Of a DNA stretch of 5,560 bases, positions 1 to 5,560 are shown piece by piece (the first letter of the stretch is position 1; each line of letters begins with the position of its first letter). The notes under the pieces are model-generated. The model did not search any database, was not told where the DNA came from, and was given only the letters and a program-made list of their open reading frames with translations. Made by a program: the position numbers and the translations under genes. The stretch is from Verrucomicrobiota bacterium (GTDB lineage: Bacteria > Verrucomicrobiota > Kiritimatiellia > CAIQIC01 > Lenti-01): positions 1 through 5,560 of the forward strand of contig DMJA01000298.1 in assembly GCA_003451935.1 (NCBI GenBank), given 5' to 3'.

Positions 1-783
1 GGAACTCCGGATATCGGTGATGGGCGCCACTTCGGCCTCGGCCAAGGCGGCAGCCTTCTTCAGCAAGGCGGCGTCCGGTTTCTTCACGCCCTTCAGCAGG
101 CGCTCGACCTTCGGGCCGCGGATGGGCGTGGGGGCGACGGAACCGTAGGCCACGCGCCAGCCGCCCTTGGCATCCACGCGGACGGCCACGCTGGCCTGCG
201 CGAGGTCTTCGCCCCGGTAGCGCTTGAGCTTGGCGAACGCGCCGGCGTGCTTGGCCACGGGGATGGAGATGCCCGTGACGATGCCGCCCTTGGGCAGCGC
301 CGTGCGGCGCGGGCCGAGGAACCATTTCGTGGCCGGAAGGCTTTTCGCCCCTTGCCGCGTGTCCATGTGGATCGTCGCCTCATGCACCAGCAACGCCGGA
401 CCGCTGTCGCAACACGGCACCGCCGAGCAGATGTTGCCGGCCACCGTGGCGCGGTTGCGCACCCCGACGGAGGCCACCATGCCGGCGGCTTCCGCCAGAA
501 TCGGCGCATGCTTCCGCACCAAAGGCGATTCGATGATTTCCGCGAAGGTCGTGTTCGCGCCGATCCACAGCTTGCCGGCCTTGAGGCGGATGCCGCGCAA
601 GTCGGCGAGGCCCTTGATATCCACCAGGAATCCGGGGCTGACGGCGCCATCGCGCAGCCACGCGACCAAGTCGGTGCCGCCGGCCAGCGGCACCGCGCCG
701 GCCGCGGATTTGCGCGCCAAGAGGCCGAGCGCTTCTTTCAGGCTCGCCGGCTTGGCGTATTCGAATTCAACGGCAATGCTCAT
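1..783 (-). CDS. FAD-binding subunit of a molybdenum hydroxylase (xanthine/CO dehydrogenase family), 3' end cut by window
   Basis: The frame is open from ATG at 783 to the window edge, giving 261 residues with no stop. Two FAD-binding motifs of the CoxM/XdhB/HcrB family are visible: AGGTDL at residues 34-39 and RATVAGNICSAVPCCDSG at 111-128, equivalent to the family's TxGGNxCxxxP. The CO-dehydrogenase flavoprotein C-terminal domain begins near residue 180 (KLKRYRGEDLAQASVAV) and runs to PITDIRSS, close to the usual end. Family members are about 280-300 residues, so roughly 20-40 are missing. In known complexes this subunit carries electrons between the 2Fe-2S subunit and an external acceptor, next to a molybdopterin catalytic subunit. 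Those partners are not in the window. No cysteine-rich insert like the extra 4Fe-4S loop of 4-hydroxybenzoyl-CoA reductase is seen. The substrate cannot be told. The start overlaps the transferase stop as ATGA and has a GGAGG site. Family assignment is firm; function is open. Confidence 0.9.
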   Translation of the reverse strand, partial: MSIAVEFEYAKPASLKEALGLLARKSAAGAVPLAGGTDLVAWLRDGAVSPGFLVDIKGLADLRGIRLKAGKLWIGANTTFAEIIESPLVRKHAPILAEAAGMVASVGVRNRATVAGNICSAVPCCDSGPALLVHEATIHMDTRQGAKSLPATKWFLGPRRTALPKGGIVTGISIPVAKHAGAFAKLKRYRGEDLAQASVAVRVDAKGGWRVAYGSVAPTPIRGPKVERLLKGVKKPDAALLKKAAALAEAEVAPITDIRSS

Positions 784-2270
784 GGGGTTCCTCCATTGGG
801 TTCCGGGCTGGCTTCCGTCTCGCCGGCGGACTCGATCAGGCGCTCGAGCTTGTCATCCCCGGGGAGGAAATCGTCCTCGTGGCGCAGCCCGACCAAGATC
901 GTCTTGAACGTCCGCAGCAAAATCGAGATGTCCAGCAGGAAGCTCATGTTCTTGATGTAATACAGGTCGAATTGCAATTTGCGGGCGGCGGCCTCGAAGC
1001 TGGCCGCGTAGGGATAGCGGATCTGCGCCCACCCCGTCAGGCCGGGCGGGACCAGCTGCCGCTCGTCGTAGAACGGAATGAACGTGGCGAGCTTTTCGGT
1101 GAACTCCGGGCGTTCGGGGCGCGGGCCGACGAGGCTCATCTCGCCCTTCAGGACATTGATGAGCTGGGGGATTTCATCGATGCGCCATTTGCGGAGATAG
1201 TAGCCCACGGACGTCACGCGGACATCCCGGCTGGCGGACCAGACCGCGCCCTGCGCCTCCGCATCGGTCTGCATGGTGCGCAGCTTGAAGAGGACGTAGG
1301 GCTTGCCTCCCAGCCCCAGGCGCGTCTGGCGGTAGATCACGGGCCCGCGCGAGGTCAGCTTGATGAGCAGGGCGGCGAGCAGGATCAGGGGCGCGCCGAG
1401 CACCAGGCCGACCACGGACACGACGATGTCCGTCGCCCGCTTCACCTTCCGGATCTGCATGACGGAGCTGTTCAGCGCCACCGTCATCAGCCATTCGTCG
1501 TTGATGTGCGCCAGCGGGATTTCCTGCGCCAGCTCCTCCGACAGGGAAACGTAGTCCATGATTTCCACGCCCGAATAGCGCAGCGGACGCAGGCGCGACA
1601 GCAGTTCGTGGCTGCGCATCGGGGACACCGACAGAAGAAGCGTCGCGATGTCGTTCGTCTCGATCAGCCGGCCCAGGTCCTCGGCGCCGCCCAGGACGGG
1701 GGGATCCGGGGCATAGGCCGAGGCGGGAGCCGCGCCGCAAATGACCAGGCCGGCGACGCGGTAAAGGGACGACGGGTTGTCCTTCAGGAGCCGGAGCAAA
1801 TCCGCAGCCCGGTTGGGATGGTCGCACAACAGCAGCGCCTGCTTGAGGAAAATGCCGCGCCGGACCAGCGCCATGAACAGCCGGCGCAAGACATAGGCCA
1901 GCCATAGGATCAGCACGGAAGAGATCGCCCAGATGCCGCGTCCCAAGGTCATCTGCGGGCGGGTATAGAGCACCAGGCCCGTGATGCCGGCGGCAAGGGC
2001 GGTCACGATCAGGGGCAGGAAATCGAAATCCACCCGGCGGCTCCGGGTCGGCGGCTCATACATGCCGCCGGCATAGAACACCACCATGAAGATCAATATG
2101 GCGCTGGAAAGGGAACCCCAGTTATCCGCGAGATATTCGAGGCCGACGTCGAATCCCAGGCGCAGGAAGACCGCCGCCAGCTGGGCCAGCAGAATGATCG
2201 ACCAGTCGCCCAGCGTCAAAAACAGATGGCGGCTGGAAACCTGAAGCCCACGATGGAAAATGACAACCAC
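780..2270 (-). CDS. Polyprenyl-phosphate hexose-1-phosphate transferase (WbaP/WcaJ-like initiating sugar transferase)
   Basis: This 496-residue inner-membrane enzyme is expected to move a hexose-1-phosphate from a UDP-sugar to undecaprenyl phosphate, the first step of repeat-unit assembly. The N-terminal half holds four hydrophobic segments (about 18-38, 52-70, 84-103, 111-130), then a Rossmann-like CoA_binding_3 region at about 140-245. The C-terminal bacterial sugar transferase domain starts with KRATD (277-281) and the re-entrant membrane helix at about 282-305. It continues with FKLRTM (328-333), the catalytic Asp-Glu pair D365-E366 in RIDEIPQL, SLVGPRPERPEF (379-390), PGLTGWAQIRYPY (409-421) and KLQFDLYYIKN (431-441). 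All core motifs are present. About 35 residues after 461 form an acidic, Pro/Gly-containing tail beyond the usual end. The start is GTG: an in-frame TGA lies three codons upstream and a GAGG site is well placed. The overall pattern resembles the PEP-CTERM-associated subgroup (TIGR03013-like). Sugar specificity (Gal, Glc or other) cannot be read from sequence. Confidence 0.93.
   Translation of the reverse strand: MVVIFHRGLQVSSRHLFLTLGDWSIILLAQLAAVFLRLGFDVGLEYLADNWGSLSSAILIFMVVFYAGGMYEPPTRSRRVDFDFLPLIVTALAAGITGLVLYTRPQMTLGRGIWAISSVLILWLAYVLRRLFMALVRRGIFLKQALLLCDHPNRAADLLRLLKDNPSSLYRVAGLVICGAAPASAYAPDPPVLGGAEDLGRLIETNDIATLLLSVSPMRSHELLSRLRPLRYSGVEIMDYVSLSEELAQEIPLAHINDEWLMTVALNSSVMQIRKVKRATDIVVSVVGLVLGAPLILLAALLIKLTSRGPVIYRQTRLGLGGKPYVLFKLRTMQTDAEAQGAVWSASRDVRVTSVGYYLRKWRIDEIPQLINVLKGEMSLVGPRPERPEFTEKLATFIPFYDERQLVPPGLTGWAQIRYPYAASFEAAARKLQFDLYYIKNMSFLLDISILLRTFKTILVGLRHEDDFLPGDDKLERLIESAGETEASPEPNGGTP
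790..794 (-). promoter_or_regulatory. Ribosome binding site of the FAD-binding subunit gene
   Basis: The minus strand reads GGAGG here, six bases before the ATG at 783. It lies inside the last codons of the transferase gene. It fixes the start of the FAD-binding subunit and shows that this gene can recruit ribosomes itself, besides any coupling through the ATGA overlap. Confidence 0.75.
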
Positions 2271-2277
2271 GGCGATT

Positions 2278-2281
2278 CCTC
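2278..2281 (-). promoter_or_regulatory. Ribosome binding site that decides the GTG start of the sugar transferase
   Basis: The minus strand reads GAGG (within TGAGGAATCGCC), seven bases before the GTG at 2270. An in-frame TGA at 2282-2280 overlaps this site, so the reading frame cannot begin further upstream. The next downstream Met would remove membrane segments. GTG at 2270 is therefore the best start. Confidence 0.75.
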
Positions 2282-2293
2282 ATCCTCAACGAT

Positions 2294-2313
2294 GGCCGGC
2301 CTCTCAGCCGGCC
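2294..2313 (-). repeat. Perfect 7-bp all-GC inverted repeat spanning the kinase stop codon
   Basis: The arms GGCCGGC and GCCGGCC (2294-2300 and 2307-2313) flank a six-base loop. On the minus strand the loop reads TGAGAG and contains the TGA stop (2306-2304) of the kinase gene. No T-run follows, so it is not a standard intrinsic terminator. The downstream ribosome binding site starts about 12 bases after the stem and is not hidden by it. It may stabilise or punctuate the mRNA between the kinase and transferase cistrons, or be a chance product of GC-rich sequence. Confidence 0.5.
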
Positions 2314-4538
2314 GGGCTCCCCGGTGCCGGAGGCGCGGCCGGGGATTCTTCTTCGTACCGATAGTCGTAGCCGTAATAATGGTAATAGCTGGATGCGCCG
2401 TAGTTGCCCATCCGGGCCAGGTCCAGGTTGTTCAGCACGCACCCCAGCAGATTGGCGCCGCGCGACAGCAACTGGCGGACGGAGGCGTGGACCAGCTTCC
2501 GCGAGGTCCGCCCGCTCCAGACCACCAGCAGGACGCCGTCGGTCTGCGATGCAATCACGGTGGATTCCGACACCGCAAGCACCGGAGGGGCATCCAAGAT
2601 CACCAGGTCGTATTTCTCCGCGGCCTCGGCCAAAAATTCCTTCATTTCCCGGCGCAGGACCAATTCGGCGGGATTGTCGGGGAAGGCGCCGGTGCCAATC
2701 AGATCCAAGCCCTCCACCGAGGTATGCTGCACCACCTGGTCGAGGGTCGAATGGCCGGTCAGGATTTCCGTGAAGCCGCGCCCCGCCTGCAATCCGAAGA
2801 ACCGGTGGACGCCCCCGCGATGCAAATCGGCGTCCACCACCAAAACCCGGTGGCCGGTCTGGGCGAAACTGGTGGCCAGATTCGCGCTGGTCGTCGTCTT
2901 GCCCTCTTTGGGGACCGAGGAGATGACGGTCAAGGTCTTGAAGGGCTTGCCGGACGGATTGAGCAGCAAGGCAGACCGGATGTTGCGATAGGCTTCGGCA
3001 AACCCGCTGGATGGATCCACGCTTCCAATCCAATAGCCGGCATCGCCCGCCTGCTTCCAGTGGGCGGTGGGAACCAATCCGAGAAACGGCGTGCCCAGGC
3101 TCCGCGCAACCTCTTCCGGATAGCGAATGGAGTCGTCCATGAACTCCAAGGCGAAAATCAAGCCGACGCCCAGCGCCAAGCCGATCAAGGCGGCCAAAAA
3201 GAGGCTTTGCAAATTCCGGGGCTTCAAGGGGCTGTTCGGGGCCAGGGCCCGTTCCAGGATGCGAACGGATTCCATCTCGATCCCGGCGGAAATGTCCACC
3301 TCCTGGAGGCGGTTGAAAATCAGGTCGTACAGCCCCTGCAACCGGGTCAGGTTGCGCTGCAACCCTTCGTATTCCTTCTGCTTGCGGTCGATTTCCAGCG
3401 CCTGTTCTTCCCATTCCTGCTCGACTTGGTGGGCGGACTTTTCCTTGATGTTCAGCGCCTCCAACTGGGAATAATACTGCTTCAGGGCGAACTGGATCTC
3501 CACCTTGATGGCATCCTCGTTCTGCTGCAGCTTCAGCAGCGTTTCCTGGATCAGCGGGTGCTCGTCCTTGTATTTTTTGCGGGAGGCGACCAGTTGCGCT
3601 TCCAGAATGGCGTTCTCCCGCTTCAACGTGTCCCAGTGCGGGGGCGCGACCACCCCGTGCTCGATCAGGCCTTCCGCCCCTTCCGCGGGCATGTCGCCGC
3701 CGGGGACGGCCGAGCCCGGAGACGCGACCGCAGGCGTGGGCAGGCCATATTCCAGCGTGGCCAGGACGACTTCGTCTGGCGCTTGCGCCAGCAGCGGCTG
3801 CTGGGCCTCCAGCAACATGCGTTGCGTGCGGTATTCGGCGGATTGCTTCGACAGCTGGGCCAGCAGGTTGGCCGCCACGTTGCCGCGCTCCCGAATCCCC
3901 ACCACGCTGTTTTCGCGCACGAAGGCGAGGAGATCCCCTTCCATCTTGGCGATTTCCTCGGCCAACCGCTTGGCCTGCTGGGTGAGATTGACCACGGTAT
4001 TCTGGGAGCTTCCGCTGCGCTCCTCCGATTTGTACTCAATATAGGCATCCGCAATGGCATTCGCGTAGTCCGCGCAAAAGGCGGGTTCGAGGCCCGTCAC
4101 GCTGATGGTGAGGATGGCGGTCTCCCAAATTGGATTGACCGACAGGCCCCGGAACTTGTCGCCAAACTCCTGGGGGGCGAGCCCCATCTTGTCCTTCGCC
4201 CGCTGGATGACTTCGCGGCTCAGGATGATGCTGCGCTGGGTCTGGGCATAGTCGCCGAGGATTGTTTCCATGTCCCGTTGCTGCAGATTGGCCGGCAACC
4301 CGACGGACCGCGTCAATTGCAACTTGGTGGCGGCTTGGTATTCGGGCACCTGGCGGGCCATCATGACCAGCATGATCACGATGGAGGTCATGAAGCACAG
4401 CAGCAGCAGCCACAGGCGCTTGGCAATGATGTAGAAATATTTCCGGATGTCCCAGCCCTTCCCGGCGGCGGAGAAGACCTCGGATTCCGAGGAAGGCGGC
4501 GGAGGCATCGAGTCCGGTCGTTGGATCATGTCGCGCAT
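2304..4538 (-). CDS. wzc: Wzc-like polysaccharide co-polymerase and BY-type tyrosine autokinase
   Basis: This 744-residue inner-membrane protein should control chain length and couple polymerisation to export. In order: a short Pro/Ser-rich cytosolic start; a Wzz domain from about 27 with first membrane helix at about 41-61; a long periplasmic region with predicted coiled coils (about 180-255 and 305-415); the Pro-rich segment APNSPLKP (433-440); a second membrane helix at about 445-465; and a cytosolic BY-kinase. The kinase shows the ring-forming ExxRxxR motif (E515, R518, R521), Walker A PKEGKTTT (543-550), Walker A' VLVVDADL (565-572) and Walker B LVILDAPP (645-652). The C-terminus is a tyrosine cluster with eight Tyr between 713 and 728, the usual autophosphorylation target. 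Length matches fused Wzc proteins (about 700-750). ATG at 4538, one base after the export gene's stop, is preferred over an in-frame TTG at 4571, which has no ribosome binding site. The periplasmic coil is broken by a Pro/Gly/Ala-rich stretch at about 266-301. Confidence 0.94.
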   Translation of the reverse strand: MRDMIQRPDSMPPPPSSESEVFSAAGKGWDIRKYFYIIAKRLWLLLLCFMTSIVIMLVMMARQVPEYQAATKLQLTRSVGLPANLQQRDMETILGDYAQTQRSIILSREVIQRAKDKMGLAPQEFGDKFRGLSVNPIWETAILTISVTGLEPAFCADYANAIADAYIEYKSEERSGSSQNTVVNLTQQAKRLAEEIAKMEGDLLAFVRENSVVGIRERGNVAANLLAQLSKQSAEYRTQRMLLEAQQPLLAQAPDEVVLATLEYGLPTPAVASPGSAVPGGDMPAEGAEGLIEHGVVAPPHWDTLKRENAILEAQLVASRKKYKDEHPLIQETLLKLQQNEDAIKVEIQFALKQYYSQLEALNIKEKSAHQVEQEWEEQALEIDRKQKEYEGLQRNLTRLQGLYDLIFNRLQEVDISAGIEMESVRILERALAPNSPLKPRNLQSLFLAALIGLALGVGLIFALEFMDDSIRYPEEVARSLGTPFLGLVPTAHWKQAGDAGYWIGSVDPSSGFAEAYRNIRSALLLNPSGKPFKTLTVISSVPKEGKTTTSANLATSFAQTGHRVLVVDADLHRGGVHRFFGLQAGRGFTEILTGHSTLDQVVQHTSVEGLDLIGTGAFPDNPAELVLRREMKEFLAEAAEKYDLVILDAPPVLAVSESTVIASQTDGVLLVVWSGRTSRKLVHASVRQLLSRGANLLGCVLNNLDLARMGNYGASSYYHYYGYDYRYEEESPAAPPAPGSPAG

Positions 4539-4539
4539 G

Positions 4540-5560
4540 TCAAAGCCCCAGCAATCCTTTTTCAGGCACAATAATCACATCGCCATCCTGAAGGGGGACA
4601 TCCTCTTCGAACGACCCCTCCTTCAGGATGCGGCCGATATCCACCAGCATGGTTTTCTTGCTTCCGTCCGGCGTCGTCCGCTGAATCTGGACCTTGCCGG
4701 GATTGGCGAACTGAGTCATCCCGCCATGCTCCAAAATCAGCCGGGCCACCGTTGAATTGGGTCCGGGGGTCAGCGATACGGCCCCGGCCTTGTTGACCTC
4801 ACCCAGCAAAAAAACCTGCGCGCGGACCAGATTGCGGACCGACGGCACGAAGAAAATGTCACCCTTCTGCAGCGGCTGATTCACGCTCATGTCCGCCGCG
4901 CTGAACAACCGGCTGAGGTCCAGCGGAACCACGGCATACTCGCCACTGGAACGCGGGCGCAGGATGCGGGCCCCGCCCCAGTCCGCAAACTCGCCCAGCC
5001 CCCCGACCAGGGACACCGCCTTGATGACATCCAAACCTTCCGTGTACGGGTGGAATCCCGGCGTTTTCACCTCGCCCAGCGCCAGGAATTCGTTGCGGCC
5101 CTCTTCCTCGCCGCGGGAGGGAACGACGACGATGTCGCGCGGACGCAAATATTGGTCTTTCGAGAAGTCCATCGTGTCCAGCATCGCCTGGACATTCACT
5201 TCGATACTCTGCCGCTCCATGCTCCCGCCCGGAACCCATCGCAGGATGCGAACGCGGTCCCCCGCCGCCGTGGCGGCCAGGCCCCCGCTTCGGGAAATGG
5301 CTTCGACCAGCGTCAGGATCGAATCCCCCCGGAACGGCAAATTGCCGGGACTCCGGACGGCACCCGTCACCAGCACATCGCCTTCCACGAAATTGGCGAT
5401 GGAGATGGCGACGTTCGCCTCCTTGAAATACTTCTCCTCCAGCACCGATTCCAGCTTGCGCGACGCCTCGTCGGAGGTCAGTTCGGCAATCACGATCCGG
5501 CCCGCGAATCCAAAATCGATCGATCCATCCCCGGCCACGGCATACACCTTGGACATATCC
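4540..5560 (-). CDS. Polysaccharide export (OPX, Wza-like) protein with three SLBB domains, N-terminus cut by window
   Basis: This periplasmic/outer-membrane protein should form the exit path for the polysaccharide, stacked on the Wzc-like co-polymerase. Numbering from Met at 5556, residues 1-55 are the second half of the poly_export domain (AGDGSIDFGFAGRIVIAELTSDEA at 8-31). Three SLBB domains follow at about 60-146, 157-238 and 247-331. Each opens with a Gly-x-V-x-x-(P/A)-G strand pair (GAVRSPG, GEVKTPG, GEVNKAG) and ends with GD or RD before a VxVP-type strand. The frame stays open past Met 5556 (a GAT codon precedes it). A signal peptide, lipobox cysteine and the first half of the poly_export domain are missing, so the true start lies outside the window. 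The protein ends seven residues after IIVP (EKGLLGL) and so lacks the C-terminal amphipathic helix with which E. coli Wza crosses the outer membrane. The wza symbol is withheld for that reason. It is followed after one base by the kinase gene. Confidence 0.93.
   Translation of the reverse strand, partial: DMSKVYAVAGDGSIDFGFAGRIVIAELTSDEASRKLESVLEEKYFKEANVAISIANFVEGDVLVTGAVRSPGNLPFRGDSILTLVEAISRSGGLAATAAGDRVRILRWVPGGSMERQSIEVNVQAMLDTMDFSKDQYLRPRDIVVVPSRGEEEGRNEFLALGEVKTPGFHPYTEGLDVIKAVSLVGGLGEFADWGGARILRPRSSGEYAVVPLDLSRLFSAADMSVNQPLQKGDIFFVPSVRNLVRAQVFLLGEVNKAGAVSLTPGPNSTVARLILEHGGMTQFANPGKVQIQRTTPDGSKKTMLVDIGRILKEGSFEEDVPLQDGDVIIVPEKGLLGL
4546..4549 (-). promoter_or_regulatory. Weak ribosome binding site of the kinase gene
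   Basis: The minus strand reads GGGG (within CTGGGGCTTTGAC), seven bases before the ATG at 4538, inside the last codons of the export gene. It is a poor match to GGAGG. The kinase probably depends on ribosomes arriving from the export gene, whose TGA at 4542-4540 is separated from the ATG by one base. It still favours ATG 4538 over TTG 4571, ATG 4529 or ATG 4508, none of which has a visible site. Confidence 0.45.

Noticed and set aside
93..960. Several open frames on both strands over the left end
   Set aside because: They are shadows of the FAD-binding subunit gene, which is open to the window edge in its own frame and carries both FAD motifs. The shadow translations are Arg/Ala/Ser-rich without motifs.
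879..1907. A 342-codon open frame on the plus strand, antisense to the sugar transferase gene
   Set aside because: It lies wholly within the transferase gene, is rich in Gln, Arg, His and Asp, and shows no domain. The transferase motifs on the other strand explain the sequence.
2294..2313. The GC-rich hairpin as a rho-independent terminator
   Set aside because: No T-run follows the stem on the minus strand (the next bases are ATCGTTGAGG), and a well-placed ribosome site and gene start follow at once, so transcription probably continues.
780..4538. Assignment to an exosortase/PEP-CTERM polysaccharide locus
   Set aside because: The transferase resembles the PEP-CTERM-associated subgroup, but no exosortase, PEP-CTERM substrate, PrsK/PrsT or separate Wzz and kinase genes are in the window. 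The fused Wzc form fits a general Wzx/Wzy-type cluster equally well.
2226..4574. A very long open frame (about 780 codons) on the plus strand, antisense to the kinase gene
   Set aside because: It mirrors the kinase gene almost end to end. Its translation is Gln/Gly/His/Arg-rich with no recognisable domain, as expected opposite a GC-rich gene. The minus-strand protein has complete, ordered family motifs.
5554..5556. ATG at 5556 as the true start of the export protein
   Set aside because: It falls in the middle of the poly_export domain, there is no signal peptide after it, and the codon before it is still open. The gene continues past the right edge.

Overview
This GC-rich window carries four genes, all on the minus strand, so transcription runs from the right edge to the left. 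Both end genes are cut by the window. The first three form an envelope polysaccharide assembly block. The fourth belongs to a different family, the FAD-binding subunit of a molybdenum hydroxylase (xanthine/CO dehydrogenase type). No RNA genes, insertion sequences, CRISPR arrays or attachment sites were seen. There is no stretch over 300 bases without a gene, and no promoter is visible. If the genes share one transcript, its promoter lies beyond the right edge.

Layout in transcription order: (1) 5560-4540, a polysaccharide export (OPX, Wza-like) protein without its N-terminus but with three SLBB domains; (2) 4538-2304, a Wzc-like fusion of a Wzz co-polymerase domain and a BY-kinase, ending in a tyrosine cluster; (3) 2270-780, a polyprenyl-phosphate hexose-1-phosphate transferase (WbaP/WcaJ-like) that starts repeat-unit synthesis; (4) 783-1, the FAD-binding subunit, lacking its C-terminal end. 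Spacing is tight: 1 base between genes 1 and 2, 33 bases between 2 and 3, and a 4-base ATGA overlap between 3 and 4. This supports a single transcript with translational coupling.

How they work together: the transferase loads the first sugar phosphate onto undecaprenyl phosphate at the inner membrane. The Wzc-like protein controls polymerisation and chain length through cycles of tyrosine phosphorylation. The OPX protein continues the export path across the periplasm. The flippase, polymerase, phosphatase and other glycosyltransferases of a Wzx/Wzy-type pathway are not in the window. The FAD-binding subunit has no evident part in this pathway, and its coupling to the transferase gene is the main surprise.

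Organism: an OPX plus Wzc pair implies a diderm bacterium. The protein style (PEP-CTERM-type sugar transferase, GC-rich DNA) would suit the PVC group or a proteobacterial relative, but I cannot place it with confidence. I see well-known families in an uncommon arrangement, not a clearly new system.
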